Shown piece by piece: positions 21,103 to 29,522 of a stretch of DNA of 64,000 bases. The position numbers and the translations under genes were made by a program. Position 1 is the first letter of the stretch. Each line of letters begins with the position of its first letter. The DNA is from JAKAVN01 sp963796565 (GTDB taxonomy: Bacteria > Desulfobacterota > Binatia > Binatales > Binataceae), in assembly GCA_963796565.1 (NCBI GenBank), contig CAWCMA010000002.1, positions 143,035 through 207,034 of the forward strand. Reading direction: 5' to 3'. The notes below the pieces were generated by a model. It ran no database searches and had not been told where the DNA came from. It saw only the letters and a list, made by a program, of their open reading frames with translations.

Positions 21103-21134
21103 GCGGTGGAGCGCGATATGCGCCTCCACCGCGC
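21103..21134. terminator. Second GC-rich hairpin between CoA-transferase and rpoD
   Basis: An 11-bp stem (GCGCGGTGGAG / CTCCACCGCGC) with an internal CGCGATATGCGC lies in the gap between the convergent genes. It sits 10 bases from the perfect palindrome described next, and the run AAAAAG lies between the two. Together they could end transcription from both sides. It has no T-run after it on the plus strand. Confidence 0.45.
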
Positions 21135-21143
21135 AAAAAGCAT

Positions 21144-21186
21144 TGGGGGGGAATGGACGCGCCATCGGCGCGTCCATTCCCCCCCA
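21144..21186 (-). terminator. Perfect 20-bp palindrome, rpoD terminator
   Basis: Perfect 20-base arms with only a 3-base loop: the G-run arm at 21144-21163, loop ATC, and the C-run arm at 21167-21186. On the minus strand it is followed 4 bases later by a T5 run, so it reads as an intrinsic terminator 60 bases past the rpoD stop. Each arm contains a GGACGCGCC core. Confidence 0.75.
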
Positions 21187-21246
21187 CAATCAGGTGAGGC
21201 TGCGGCGTGCGCCGGTCGGGCGCGCGCCGAACAGGTGGTGCGGCGG

Positions 21247-22992
21247 CTACTCCCGCTCCATGAAGCCTTCGAGGTTGCGCGAGCGGCCGGTCTGGCGCAG
21301 CTTACGCAACGCCTTGGCCTCGATCTGCCGAATCCGTTCGCGCGTAACCGCGAACTGCTTGCCGACTTCTTCCAGCGTGTAATCGGTCTTCTGCCCGATG
21401 CCGAAGCGCATGCGCAGGATTTGCTCCTCGCGCGGCGTGAGCGTCGCCAGCACCTTGCGCGTCTGCTCGCCCAGGTTGCCCTGGATCGCGGCCTCCACCG
21501 GCGAGGGCGCCAGCTCATCCTCGACGAAATCGCCCAGCGAGCTTTCCTCCTCGTCGCCGATCGGGGTCTCCAGCGAGATCGGCTCCTTGACGATCTTGAG
21601 CACCTTCTGGACCTTGTCCAGCGGCATCTCCATCTGCTCGGCGATCTCTTCGGGGCTCGGTTCGCGGCCCAACCGCTGGACCAGCAGGCGCGTGACTCGC
21701 AGCAGCTTGTTGATCGTTTCGACCATGTGCACCGGGATGCGGATGGTGCGGCCCTGGTCGGCGATCGCGCGCGACATCGACTGCCGAATCCACCACGTTG
21801 CGTAGGTCGAAAACTTGTAGCCGCGCTGGTACTCGAACTTGTCGACCGCGCGCATCAGTCCGATGTTGCCTTCCTGGATGAGGTCAAGGAAACCCAGCCC
21901 GCGGTTGGTGTAGCGCTTGGCCAGACTGACGACCAGGCGCAGATTGGCTTCGGTCAATTCCTTCTTGGCGCGCCGGCTCTTGTGCTGGCCGGCGGCGATG
22001 ATTTCGATCGAACGGCCGAACTCGTCGCCGTTCGCCTTGACCCGCCGCTCGACCGCCTTCATGGTGCGCTGGGCCTCGCGGATGCGGGCGGCGATGTCGA
22101 GCAGGTTCTCGCGGGTGCCGTTGACCTTGAGCACGTGGCGGCGATCCTCGGCCTCGGCCGCTTCCTTGATTAGCTGGTTCTTGGAGCGGCCGGTGGCGCC
22201 CTCGTAGTGCAAAACGATCTGATGAGCCTGGCGGTACTGCTCGAGCTGATGGCGCATCTCGGAGATGACGGCCTCGCGCACGTGCCGCGACAGCCCCATC
22301 GTCATGAAGGCGCTCTTGACCCGCTCGCGCATACGCACGTAGTTGCGCTCAAGCTTGGGCTTGCGTCGCGGACCGGGCCGCTCGCGCAATTCCTCTTCCA
22401 ACTCTTCGAGCTTGCTGCGCAGGTCCTTCAACTTCTTGGTGGAGTCGTGCAGCTTCTTGATCAGCTTCTCGTTGGCCTCAGGCCCGCGCTCCTCGTCAGG
22501 GTCGGGTGGCTCTTCGGTCTCCTCGAAGATGTCGCGCAGATCGGCCTCGCCGGCTTCGATCCGGTCGCCCAGGTCGATAAGAAAATCCAGCGTGACCGGC
22601 GATTTAAGGACCTCTTCTTCGACCTCTTGTTCGCCGGCCTCGATCCGCTTGGCGATCTCGACCTCCTGCTCGCGCGAGAGCAGTTGAAAGTTGCCCATCT
22701 CCTTGAGGTAAAGTCGTACCGGGTCGGACGAATCGCCGGCCGCGTCGGCCGTCTCTTCCTCGGCTTCTTTTTCGGGTTCCGCCTCCGCTTCGCCGTCGGC
22801 GCCCTCGGTGGGAACTTCCTCGAGGACCTTGATATCCATGTCCTCGAAGCTCTCCAGCGCGGCACGCAGGTCGGTGGGCGAGGCCACGTCCTGAGGCAGG
22901 AAGTCGTTGACCTGGTCGAAAGTCAGGTAACCCTGCTCGCGGCCGAGGTCGACCAGGCCCTGGAGATCTTTTCCTTCGTACTTTTGCTTCAT
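21247..22992 (-). CDS. rpoD: Primary sigma factor RpoD (sigma-70)
   Basis: The housekeeping sigma factor that directs RNA polymerase to -35/-10 promoters. The 581 residues show an N-terminal region 1.1-like part (LVDLGREQGYLTFDQVNDFL), acidic linkers and region 1.2 (SDPVRLYLKEMG). A ~200-residue non-conserved segment follows, then region 2 (FLDLIQEGNIGLMRAVDKFEY, FSTYATWWIRQ), region 3 and the region 4 helix-turn-helix (TLEEVGKQFAVTRERIRQIEAKALRKLR). It is transcribed from the consensus promoter at 23141-23169. dnaG, often next to rpoD, is not adjacent here. Confidence 0.98.
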   Translation of the reverse strand: MKQKYEGKDLQGLVDLGREQGYLTFDQVNDFLPQDVASPTDLRAALESFEDMDIKVLEEVPTEGADGEAEAEPEKEAEEETADAAGDSSDPVRLYLKEMGNFQLLSREQEVEIAKRIEAGEQEVEEEVLKSPVTLDFLIDLGDRIEAGEADLRDIFEETEEPPDPDEERGPEANEKLIKKLHDSTKKLKDLRSKLEELEEELRERPGPRRKPKLERNYVRMRERVKSAFMTMGLSRHVREAVISEMRHQLEQYRQAHQIVLHYEGATGRSKNQLIKEAAEAEDRRHVLKVNGTRENLLDIAARIREAQRTMKAVERRVKANGDEFGRSIEIIAAGQHKSRRAKKELTEANLRLVVSLAKRYTNRGLGFLDLIQEGNIGLMRAVDKFEYQRGYKFSTYATWWIRQSMSRAIADQGRTIRIPVHMVETINKLLRVTRLLVQRLGREPSPEEIAEQMEMPLDKVQKVLKIVKEPISLETPIGDEEESSLGDFVEDELAPSPVEAAIQGNLGEQTRKVLATLTPREEQILRMRFGIGQKTDYTLEEVGKQFAVTRERIRQIEAKALRKLRQTGRSRNLEGFMERE

Positions 22993-23380
22993 GCTATTGA
23001 GTGTCCGTCCCGGCCGTCCGCGAGGGGTCGATCCATGCGCGGGCCTGCGGCACGCGAAGATGGGCCCGACAAGCCCCTGCAGCGCGCCACTTCAGAAAGG
23101 TGAAACTGAGTAAGAGAGGCCGATTCTGGCAAAGCACCCCATTATATGGGTCGTTATCAGGCAAGTCAAAGTGGAAATCTTTGGCGTATCTGCCCCTCTC
23201 AGGCTACCCCCCAACACCCCACAATTCAATTTAGCAACTATTCTGCCTTCGCGCACGGAGAATTTTCCGGTGCACCGTTGCTTGCCTTGATGGCTTCCTT
23301 CTAAAGTTCATACGCTGGCGCGCCGCGCGCAGTTGCGTCAGGCGGCTCCGGCCGGCCCTCCGTGCCCGAGGTAGCCTCCC
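22993..23380. other. Intergenic region upstream of rpoD and the exchanger gene
   Basis: A 388-base divergent gap. It holds the rpoD promoter and a ~140-base rpoD 5' leader. The part on the exchanger side (23230-23380) shows no clear ribosome-binding site or promoter. No small ORF with a convincing composition was seen. Confidence 0.6.
23141..23169 (-). promoter_or_regulatory. Consensus sigma-70 promoter of rpoD
   Basis: On the minus strand TTGACT is followed by exactly 17 bases and then TATAAT. This differs from consensus at one base of the -35 box only. The predicted start site near 23134 leaves a ~140-base 5' leader before the rpoD ATG at 22992. No other gene lies downstream on that strand before rpoD. 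Confidence 0.85.
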
Positions 23381-24400
23381 TTGCTGACACATGTTGCCAT
23401 CCTGCTCGTCAGTTTCGCCGTCATCCTGACCGGCTCGGAGCTGTTCACCAACGGCGTCGAGTGGGCCGGTCATCATTTGAGCCTTTCCGAGGCCGCGGTC
23501 GGCAGCCTGCTCGCCGCAGTTGGCACGGCCTTGCCCGAAACGCTGATTCCGGCGGTCGCGCTGGTGATGAGCCGCGGCGTGGCGGGCGCCCATAGCGAGG
23601 TCGGCGTGGGCGCGATAATCGGTGCGCCGCTGATGCTTTCGACGGTCGCGCTGTTCGTGATGGGCATCGCGGCGTTCGGCTTTCGCCACCGGCGCGGGCG
23701 TATCGCGATGCGCGTCCCTCGCACCGACGCCCGCCGCGACCTCGCCTTCTTCCTGCCGGTGTTCGTTGCGACGCTACTGCTCGGGATGGCCGGTTTGCCG
23801 CCGATCGCACGTTACGTCCTCGGGGCGATACTGCTGGCTGTGTATGCGAGCTATGCGGTGGTAATTCTGAAGCTCAAGCGCGCCGCCGAGACCTCGGTCG
23901 AGCACGGGTTGCACCTCGAGCTGCTGCTGGGGGGTAATCCCTCCGACCCGCGTGGCTGGTTTACCGTGATGCAGGTTCTGTTTGGGGTTATCGCGATCCT
24001 GCTTGGCGCGTACGTATTCGTCGATCAGATCGTTCTTCTTTCGCGGCACGCCAACCTGAGCCCGGGCGTGCTCTCACTTATCCTGAGCCCGCTCGCCACC
24101 GAATTACCCGAGAAATACAACGCCGTCGTCTGGATTCGCCAGAGCAAGGACAATCTGGCGCTGGCCAATATCACGGGTGCGATGGTTTTTCAGAGCTGCA
24201 TCCCGGTGGCCCTGGGCCTGGCCTTTACGCCGTGGCATCTGAGCTCTCCCGAGCTGCTGGGCGGGGCGATCGCGATCTTTTCGGCCGCGCTGCTCTACTT
24301 CAACCTGCGCGACGGTGAGCTGGGTACGCCGACCCTGATGGTGGGCGGAGTCGCCTACACCGTCTTCCTTGTGGGACTGCGATGGCTCGGCGCTTTCTAG
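23381..24400 (+). CDS. Sodium/calcium exchanger family membrane protein
   Basis: A 339-residue inner-membrane antiporter of the CaCA (NCX/YrbG-like) type with about 10 hydrophobic helices. The two inverted alpha repeats are visible. The first is LSEAAVGSLLAAVGTALPETLIP (~33-57), with the acidic residue in GTALPE. The second is LSPLATELPEKYNAVVW (~230-250), followed by NITGAMVFQS. The start is TTG at 23381, with no strong ribosome-binding site. It probably exports cations at the cost of H+ or Na+; ion selectivity cannot be read. It is a single gene between rpoD and polB. Confidence 0.88.
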   Translation: MLTHVAILLVSFAVILTGSELFTNGVEWAGHHLSLSEAAVGSLLAAVGTALPETLIPAVALVMSRGVAGAHSEVGVGAIIGAPLMLSTVALFVMGIAAFGFRHRRGRIAMRVPRTDARRDLAFFLPVFVATLLLGMAGLPPIARYVLGAILLAVYASYAVVILKLKRAAETSVEHGLHLELLLGGNPSDPRGWFTVMQVLFGVIAILLGAYVFVDQIVLLSRHANLSPGVLSLILSPLATELPEKYNAVVWIRQSKDNLALANITGAMVFQSCIPVALGLAFTPWHLSSPELLGGAIAIFSAALLYFNLRDGELGTPTLMVGGVAYTVFLVGLRWLGAF

Positions 24401-24487
24401 AGAGGAAGGCGGGCGGAGCTTGCGCGATCTTGACGCGGTTGTGATGCGCAGCGCGTGCGAGCCACAATCGCTCTTCGGAAACCCGCG

Positions 24488-26812
24488 ATGAGCCGTTATC
24501 AGGAGATCTGCCGGCAGTTTTACGACAACCGGCTGCTCTTCGGTAATCCGGCGGAGGCCGGGATCGTAGCGGTCGAGGTGGTTGCCCCGGACGAGGTCGA
24601 AATCTTCCGCCGCGCCGGCGCCGCACTCACGCGCGAGCGCCGTCCACTGAAGCTTTTCGCGTTGCTGGCGGAGCCCGGGATGCTCAACGGCCTGGGCGCG
24701 CCGTATAAGGTCGAGCCGCTTGAGGGCAACTTTCGCCTCCGATGGCTGGCGACCTTCGATCGGCTCGACGCGCTGGAGGCCGCGCGGCGCCATCTGCGCA
24801 AGCTTACCGGAAAATCGCCTGGCGTCTCCGACGCTCCCTACCTGGTGCTCACCGACCCGGTCGAGCAGTATCTCATCCTGAGCGGCACCACGTTTTTCCT
24901 CGGGATGGAGTTCGGCGATCTCCACCGCCTGCAGCTTGATATCGAGACCTACATCAGTTCCGGCTTCGAGTTCCCGACCGCGGCGCGCGAGGGCGACCGC
25001 GTAATCGCGATCGCGCTCAGCGATTCGGCCGGTTACGAGCGCGTGCTCCGCGGCGACGAGATGGACGAGCGCACGATGCTCGAGGAACTGGTGCGGGTGG
25101 TCGCCGAACGCGACCCCGACGTGATCGAAGGACACAACCTGTTCCGTTTCGACCTGGAGTATCTCGAAGCGCGCGCCCGGCGCCATCGGGTCAAGCTCGC
25201 GCTCGGCCGCGACCGCGGCGAGATGAGTGCGCGCGCCTCGCGCCTGCAAATCGCCGAGCGATCGATCGCATACCGCCGCTACGACATTCGCGGCCGCAGT
25301 ATCATCGATACCTGGATTCTCGCCCAGCACTACGATGTCGCCAGCCGCGAGCTCGAGGGCTTCGGGCTGAAGGAGCTGGCGCGGCATTTTCACGTGGCCG
25401 CCGCCGACCGCGTCTATATCGACGCCGCGCGCGTGAGCGACTATTTCGACCATCGCCCCGAGGAGCTTTTTGCCTACGCGATGGGCGACGTGCGCGAAAC
25501 CGCGGCGCTGGCCGGCCTGCTCGCGCCCAGCTACTTCGTGCAGGCGCAGATTTTTCCGTACTCGTACCAGAACGTGGTGCTGCGCGGCAACGCGACCCGG
25601 ATCGACGCGCTGATGATGCGCGCCTACTTGGCCGCGCGCCATTCGATTCCCGCCCCGCAGGAGCCGAGCGAGGTGATGGGCGGTTACACGGAGGTCCGCC
25701 GCTGCGGCGTCGCGCGCCGCGTGCTGCATTGCGACGTGACCTCGCTGTACCCGTCGCTGATGCTGCATTACGGGCACGCGCCGGCGGGCGACCGGCTCGG
25801 TGTGTTCCTTAAAGCGCTGGGCGATCTGCGCAGCTTCCGCGTCCAGGCCAAGGCGGCGGTGCGCGAACTCGACGGCACCGCGCGGCGCAACCTCGAGGCG
25901 CTCCAGCAGACCTTCAAAATCCTCATCAACTCGTTTTACGGCTACCTCGGTTTCTCGCTCGGCCACTTCAACGATTTCGTCCAGGCCAACGCCGTGACCC
26001 GCCGCGGGCGCGAGCTGATCCAGGCCGCCGTCGCCGCGCTGGAGGAGTGCGGCGCCCAGGTCATCGAGGTCGACACCGACGGCATATATTTCGTCGCGCC
26101 TCCCGGCGTCGACGACGAGCCCGCCGCGCAGAGCCTGGTCGAGCGCATCGGCGCCGTGATGCCCGAGGGCGTGCGCCTGGAGATCGACGGCCGCTACCCT
26201 GCGATGTTTTCTTACAAGATGAAGAACTACGTGCTGCTCGAAGAGCCGGGCGAGATGACCATTCGCGGCTCGGGGCTGCGCTCGCGCGGCCTGGAGCGAT
26301 TTCAGCGCCGCTTCATGGAGGAGATGTTTCGCCTGATGCTGGAGCAGCGCGCCGACGAGATTCCGGCGCTCTATGAGGACTGGCGCGAGCGGCTCTCCCG
26401 CCACGCCGTCGGCATCGGCGATCTGATGAAGACCGAGACGCTGCAGGACTCGCCCGAAACCTACCGCGACAAAATCGGCGGCAAGCGGCGCAACCTCTCA
26501 GCCGCCTACGAACTGGCGCTCAAGGCCGGACGCCCGTACCTGAGCGGCGACCAGATTTCCTACTACGTCGCGGGCCGCGGGACCAAGGTCAAGGTCAGCG
26601 CGGCGGCGCGGCTCGCGGCCGAGTACGACCCGGCCAATCCCGACGAAAACGTCGAGTACTACCAGGCCAAGCTCGCCGAGCTATACGCCAAGTTCAAGCC
26701 CTACGCCGAGCGGCGCGGACTGTTCAGCCCCGACGAAGTCGATTCCGTCGCCGAGGCGCCGGAACAGCAGTCGATGTTCGGCGAGTACGCTGCAAACAAG
26801 CCGGGCAAATAG
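24488..26812 (+). CDS. polB: Family B DNA polymerase
   Basis: A 774-residue DNA-directed DNA polymerase with proofreading. The exonuclease motifs are intact: Exo I LDIETY (~155), Exo II GHNLFRFDL (~218) and Exo III YAMGDVRET (~333). The polymerase motifs are A (DVTSLYPSLM, ~418), B (KILINSFYGYLG, ~477) and C (VDTDGIYF, ~530), so it should be active. DTDG in motif C is the archaeal-like form. The ATG at 24488 starts just before MSRYQEICRQFYD. It may be a repair or translesion enzyme like Pol II, but its neighbours give no clue. Confidence 0.95.
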   Translation: MSRYQEICRQFYDNRLLFGNPAEAGIVAVEVVAPDEVEIFRRAGAALTRERRPLKLFALLAEPGMLNGLGAPYKVEPLEGNFRLRWLATFDRLDALEAARRHLRKLTGKSPGVSDAPYLVLTDPVEQYLILSGTTFFLGMEFGDLHRLQLDIETYISSGFEFPTAAREGDRVIAIALSDSAGYERVLRGDEMDERTMLEELVRVVAERDPDVIEGHNLFRFDLEYLEARARRHRVKLALGRDRGEMSARASRLQIAERSIAYRRYDIRGRSIIDTWILAQHYDVASRELEGFGLKELARHFHVAAADRVYIDAARVSDYFDHRPEELFAYAMGDVRETAALAGLLAPSYFVQAQIFPYSYQNVVLRGNATRIDALMMRAYLAARHSIPAPQEPSEVMGGYTEVRRCGVARRVLHCDVTSLYPSLMLHYGHAPAGDRLGVFLKALGDLRSFRVQAKAAVRELDGTARRNLEALQQTFKILINSFYGYLGFSLGHFNDFVQANAVTRRGRELIQAAVAALEECGAQVIEVDTDGIYFVAPPGVDDEPAAQSLVERIGAVMPEGVRLEIDGRYPAMFSYKMKNYVLLEEPGEMTIRGSGLRSRGLERFQRRFMEEMFRLMLEQRADEIPALYEDWRERLSRHAVGIGDLMKTETLQDSPETYRDKIGGKRRNLSAAYELALKAGRPYLSGDQISYYVAGRGTKVKVSAAARLAAEYDPANPDENVEYYQAKLAELYAKFKPYAERRGLFSPDEVDSVAEAPEQQSMFGEYAANKPGK

Positions 26813-26831
26813 TCCTTCCGAAGCGCGAGCG

Positions 26832-27023
26832 ATGAAACAGAAAATCATTGGCTTCCATCAGGACGAGCACGCCGACTGGGTGGCCGAGCTTCAGTGCGGA
26901 CACACGCAGCACGTGCGCCATCATCCGCCCTGGCAGCAGCGTCCGTGGGCGACGACGGCGGAGGGCAGGCAGAGCCGGCTCGGAGTCGAGCTCGAGTGCA
27001 AAAAGTGCGACGACGGCGAGTAG
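26832..27023 (+). CDS. DUF3565 small protein
   Basis: A 63-residue protein that reads MKQKIIGFHQDEHADWVAEL, then a CGHTQHVRHHPPW core and a C-terminal LECKKCDDGE. Cys and His positions (C22, H24, C57, C60) suggest a small metal site. The family is uncharacterised. It lies 19 bases after polB on the same strand and may be cotranscribed. Confidence 0.85.
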   Translation: MKQKIIGFHQDEHADWVAELQCGHTQHVRHHPPWQQRPWATTAEGRQSRLGVELECKKCDDGE

Positions 27024-27069
27024 CGCAGGGATGTTACGATACTTGACGACTACAAAAATTGCTCCGCTT

Positions 27070-27155
27070 GATCCTTCACTTCGGCAACCTCCGTTCAGGA
27101 TGACAACAAAAACGCCTTATCTGTCATCCTGAGCGTCAGCCGAAGGCGATGGATC
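27070..27155. repeat. REP-like inverted repeat pair
   Basis: Two arms face each other between convergent genes. The right arm (27122-27155) starts TGTCATCCTGAGCG and ends GGATC. The left arm (27070-27105) is its imperfect reverse complement, reading GATCCTTCACTTCGG and then TTCAGGATGACA. A 16-base spacer separates them. Such TGTCATCCTGAGCG elements recur in many bacterial genomes (from memory). It could fold to a long hairpin and act as a bidirectional terminator. Confidence 0.6.
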
Positions 27156-27169
27156 TCTTTCCCCCGCCT

Positions 27170-29326
27170 CTAACGCTGCCATCGCAAGTTGCCGTTTTCG
27201 TCGCGGAACTCCTCGACGATCTGATCGCCGCGCAGCCGCAGCAGCAGGAAACCGTTGAGCGCGCGCGCTGGTTCGTCGACATCGTTGGCCGTGCGGTTCT
27301 CTCCCCACTCGAGCGTGAAGCCGTTGGCGCTGAGTCCGGTCTCCGCACTGAACGGCAACCACGGCACGCCGCAGTGCCCGACGCATCGCGCCATCAGGTT
27401 GCGCCCGCCCGCGATCGGAAACGGCGTGAGCGCGTAGCCCGCGTGCACGTGTCCCCAGTACCAGTAATCGGGACCGCCGCCCGTCGCGTGCAGCACCTGG
27501 TTCCATAAATCCGCGACCGTCACCTTCACTGCGGAGCCCGCCGGTTCGACGTCGACGCCGGCATGATGGGTGAGCAGGATGACGCGCCGGCCGGCCTGGC
27601 GAGCGGCTTGAGTAAGGACCGTCAGCCAGGGGAGTTGGACATCCGCGTCGATCGCACCGTTGAGGTAGAAGTTGTGCGCATAGTAGGCGGTATCGAGCGC
27701 GATTATTGTCCAGTGATCGTTCTGCAGCGAAAAGTAGCTCAAGCCCTGCTGCGCCTTGAACCGGGGATCGGTGAGCGCAACCTGAAAGTAGCCGATTCCG
27801 CCCGAGTACATCTCGTGATTGCCGTTGAGCGCGAACGACGACACGTTTGGGCTGGTGCCCGCCGGCCACAAAGCAAGGAACTTGTTGCGTACCTCATTTT
27901 CCGCGCCGGCATAGTAGATGTCGCCAAGATGAATCGTGTGGTCGGGCTTCAAGTCGGTTATGCGCTGCGCGATGCTGCGCGAGGAGGCGTCGCCGGTGCC
28001 CCAGTCGCCGGTCAGTCCAATCGTGGCGTTGTTGTCGATTCGCACAATCGGACTGATGTTGCGCGCGATGTGGGTCGGGAATGGCACCGGCCGGGATTCC
28101 AGCAGATGAAAGAATGTTTCCAGCCATCCCGGATCGAAATTTCCGTACTGATAAAAGTCGGTCGCATCCAGCGCGCTGACCGGCCCTCTTGGCGGCGCTC
28201 CGGAACTCATCGCCGCCGCCAGCAACGACAGCTGCAGCTCGTGCGGCTGCGAGCCCTTGAGCTGGTCGGTCGGCTTGGTCGCCGCGGTCTGATCGCGCGC
28301 CGCCATGAGCGCGGCGATCACCGACTGGGCGCGCGGCGGGGCGCTCCCGGCCTGATTGGCCGCCTGCAGTTTGTCCACTACCCGGGTGATCTCATCGGGT
28401 ACTGATTTGGTCGCACCATTCGGGGTCTCCAGATGCAGCGAGCTACCCACCGCGTTCGCGATCCGCAGCAGCCGCGGACTCGAAAGCGGCGGTGGCCAGG
28501 CCGCCGCCGCCGCCATCACCCGTGCGGCGGCCGCCGCCGCCACGACGGGGCCGACGGTGGCGGCTGCGGCCACTCCCGCCAGCGCGCTCGTCAACCGGCT
28601 CGTCACCCAGCCGCGCGCGCCCCGCCGGCGCCGCTCGCGGCGCGAGCCCCGGACCGCTGGGCGTTCCGCTAAGCGCGCGCCCGCGAACATCGCCTTCGGA
28701 GCTTTCTTCTCCGTCCAGGCATCCGCTGGACGTGCGGTGTCGAACACGTTGGCGTAGCAGCCGGGCAGTAGCTCTAACGGGTTGCTGATGCGGCCGCAGT
28801 AGTCGAGCGGTACCGCGCCGGTTCGATGGAAGGTCTCGAACCACGACGGGAACAGGAAATCCGACACCGCCACGCCGTCGATCGAATAGCCGAACTCGTC
28901 GGCCTGGCAGGGGTCGCAGATTTCATAGGCGTAGAGGACGAGATGGTCGGTTTCGGTCACACACACGCTGAGGTTGATCGAAGGGTCAGCGAGCAACTCG
29001 AGCAATTCGTGACTCGCGGTGATGCTCCATTTGACTCCGGCGTCCTGCGCGGTCTTGACGAACACCTTGCCGAGCGGCATTGCCTCGTCGGTCAGGTCGT
29101 GGAAGCCGAGCGTGTTGGCGTCTTCGGAATCGTCCAGAATGACCAGCCACCAGCTGCCGGGCAGTGGCTTGCTGCCCGCCGGAACGAAGCTCAGCGTCGC
29201 ATCGACGCCCCAGGCGGGCGCGAAATGCTCGCTCACCTGGCGTTGCAGCGCCGCAACCGCCGTTTGTACTTCGGCCGGTGCTATCAGTTTGCTCTCGTTG
29301 ATGATTGAGATTCGTATCGTCGCCAT
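27170..29326 (-). CDS. Two-domain protein with C-terminal calcineurin-like phosphoesterase
   Basis: 718 residues from the ATG at 29326. The C-terminal half (~425-718) is a metallophosphatase with all metal motifs: GLTGDWGTGD, HLGDIYY, NGNHEMYSG, LTHHAG and WGHVHAG. The N-terminal domain (~1-210) is unrelated. Its ASHELLELLADP resembles a metallopeptidase-like HE motif but lacks the second His of HExxH. A basic Arg/Ala stretch and a hydrophobic Ala-rich segment (~240-290) join them. No signal peptide is evident. Substrate is unknown. The fusion is unusual and could reflect two activities or a targeting domain. Confidence 0.8.
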   Translation of the reverse strand: MATIRISIINESKLIAPAEVQTAVAALQRQVSEHFAPAWGVDATLSFVPAGSKPLPGSWWLVILDDSEDANTLGFHDLTDEAMPLGKVFVKTAQDAGVKWSITASHELLELLADPSINLSVCVTETDHLVLYAYEICDPCQADEFGYSIDGVAVSDFLFPSWFETFHRTGAVPLDYCGRISNPLELLPGCYANVFDTARPADAWTEKKAPKAMFAGARLAERPAVRGSRRERRRRGARGWVTSRLTSALAGVAAAATVGPVVAAAAAARVMAAAAAWPPPLSSPRLLRIANAVGSSLHLETPNGATKSVPDEITRVVDKLQAANQAGSAPPRAQSVIAALMAARDQTAATKPTDQLKGSQPHELQLSLLAAAMSSGAPPRGPVSALDATDFYQYGNFDPGWLETFFHLLESRPVPFPTHIARNISPIVRIDNNATIGLTGDWGTGDASSRSIAQRITDLKPDHTIHLGDIYYAGAENEVRNKFLALWPAGTSPNVSSFALNGNHEMYSGGIGYFQVALTDPRFKAQQGLSYFSLQNDHWTIIALDTAYYAHNFYLNGAIDADVQLPWLTVLTQAARQAGRRVILLTHHAGVDVEPAGSAVKVTVADLWNQVLHATGGGPDYWYWGHVHAGYALTPFPIAGGRNLMARCVGHCGVPWLPFSAETGLSANGFTLEWGENRTANDVDEPARALNGFLLLRLRGDQIVEEFRDENGNLRWQR

Positions 29327-29522
29327 CTTGTCCCCCCAGGTAACGTGCTGCGGCAGCGCGTACTCCATACAACGCCAGCTTAGGTCGATCTCGGTCTTTC
29401 AATCCATGAGATTTTTTTCGTTGGCGAGCTCGCCCAGCCCGCCGCGGCCCGCTCGCGGCGTATCCCCAACGCCACGAATTCATGGAGCAGTCACCATCGC
29501 CGGGCGCGATACGACGGCGCGG

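Noticed and set aside
24104..26404. 766-codon minus-strand frame
   Set aside because: Antisense to polB, whose motifs are complete; the frame has no recognisable domain.
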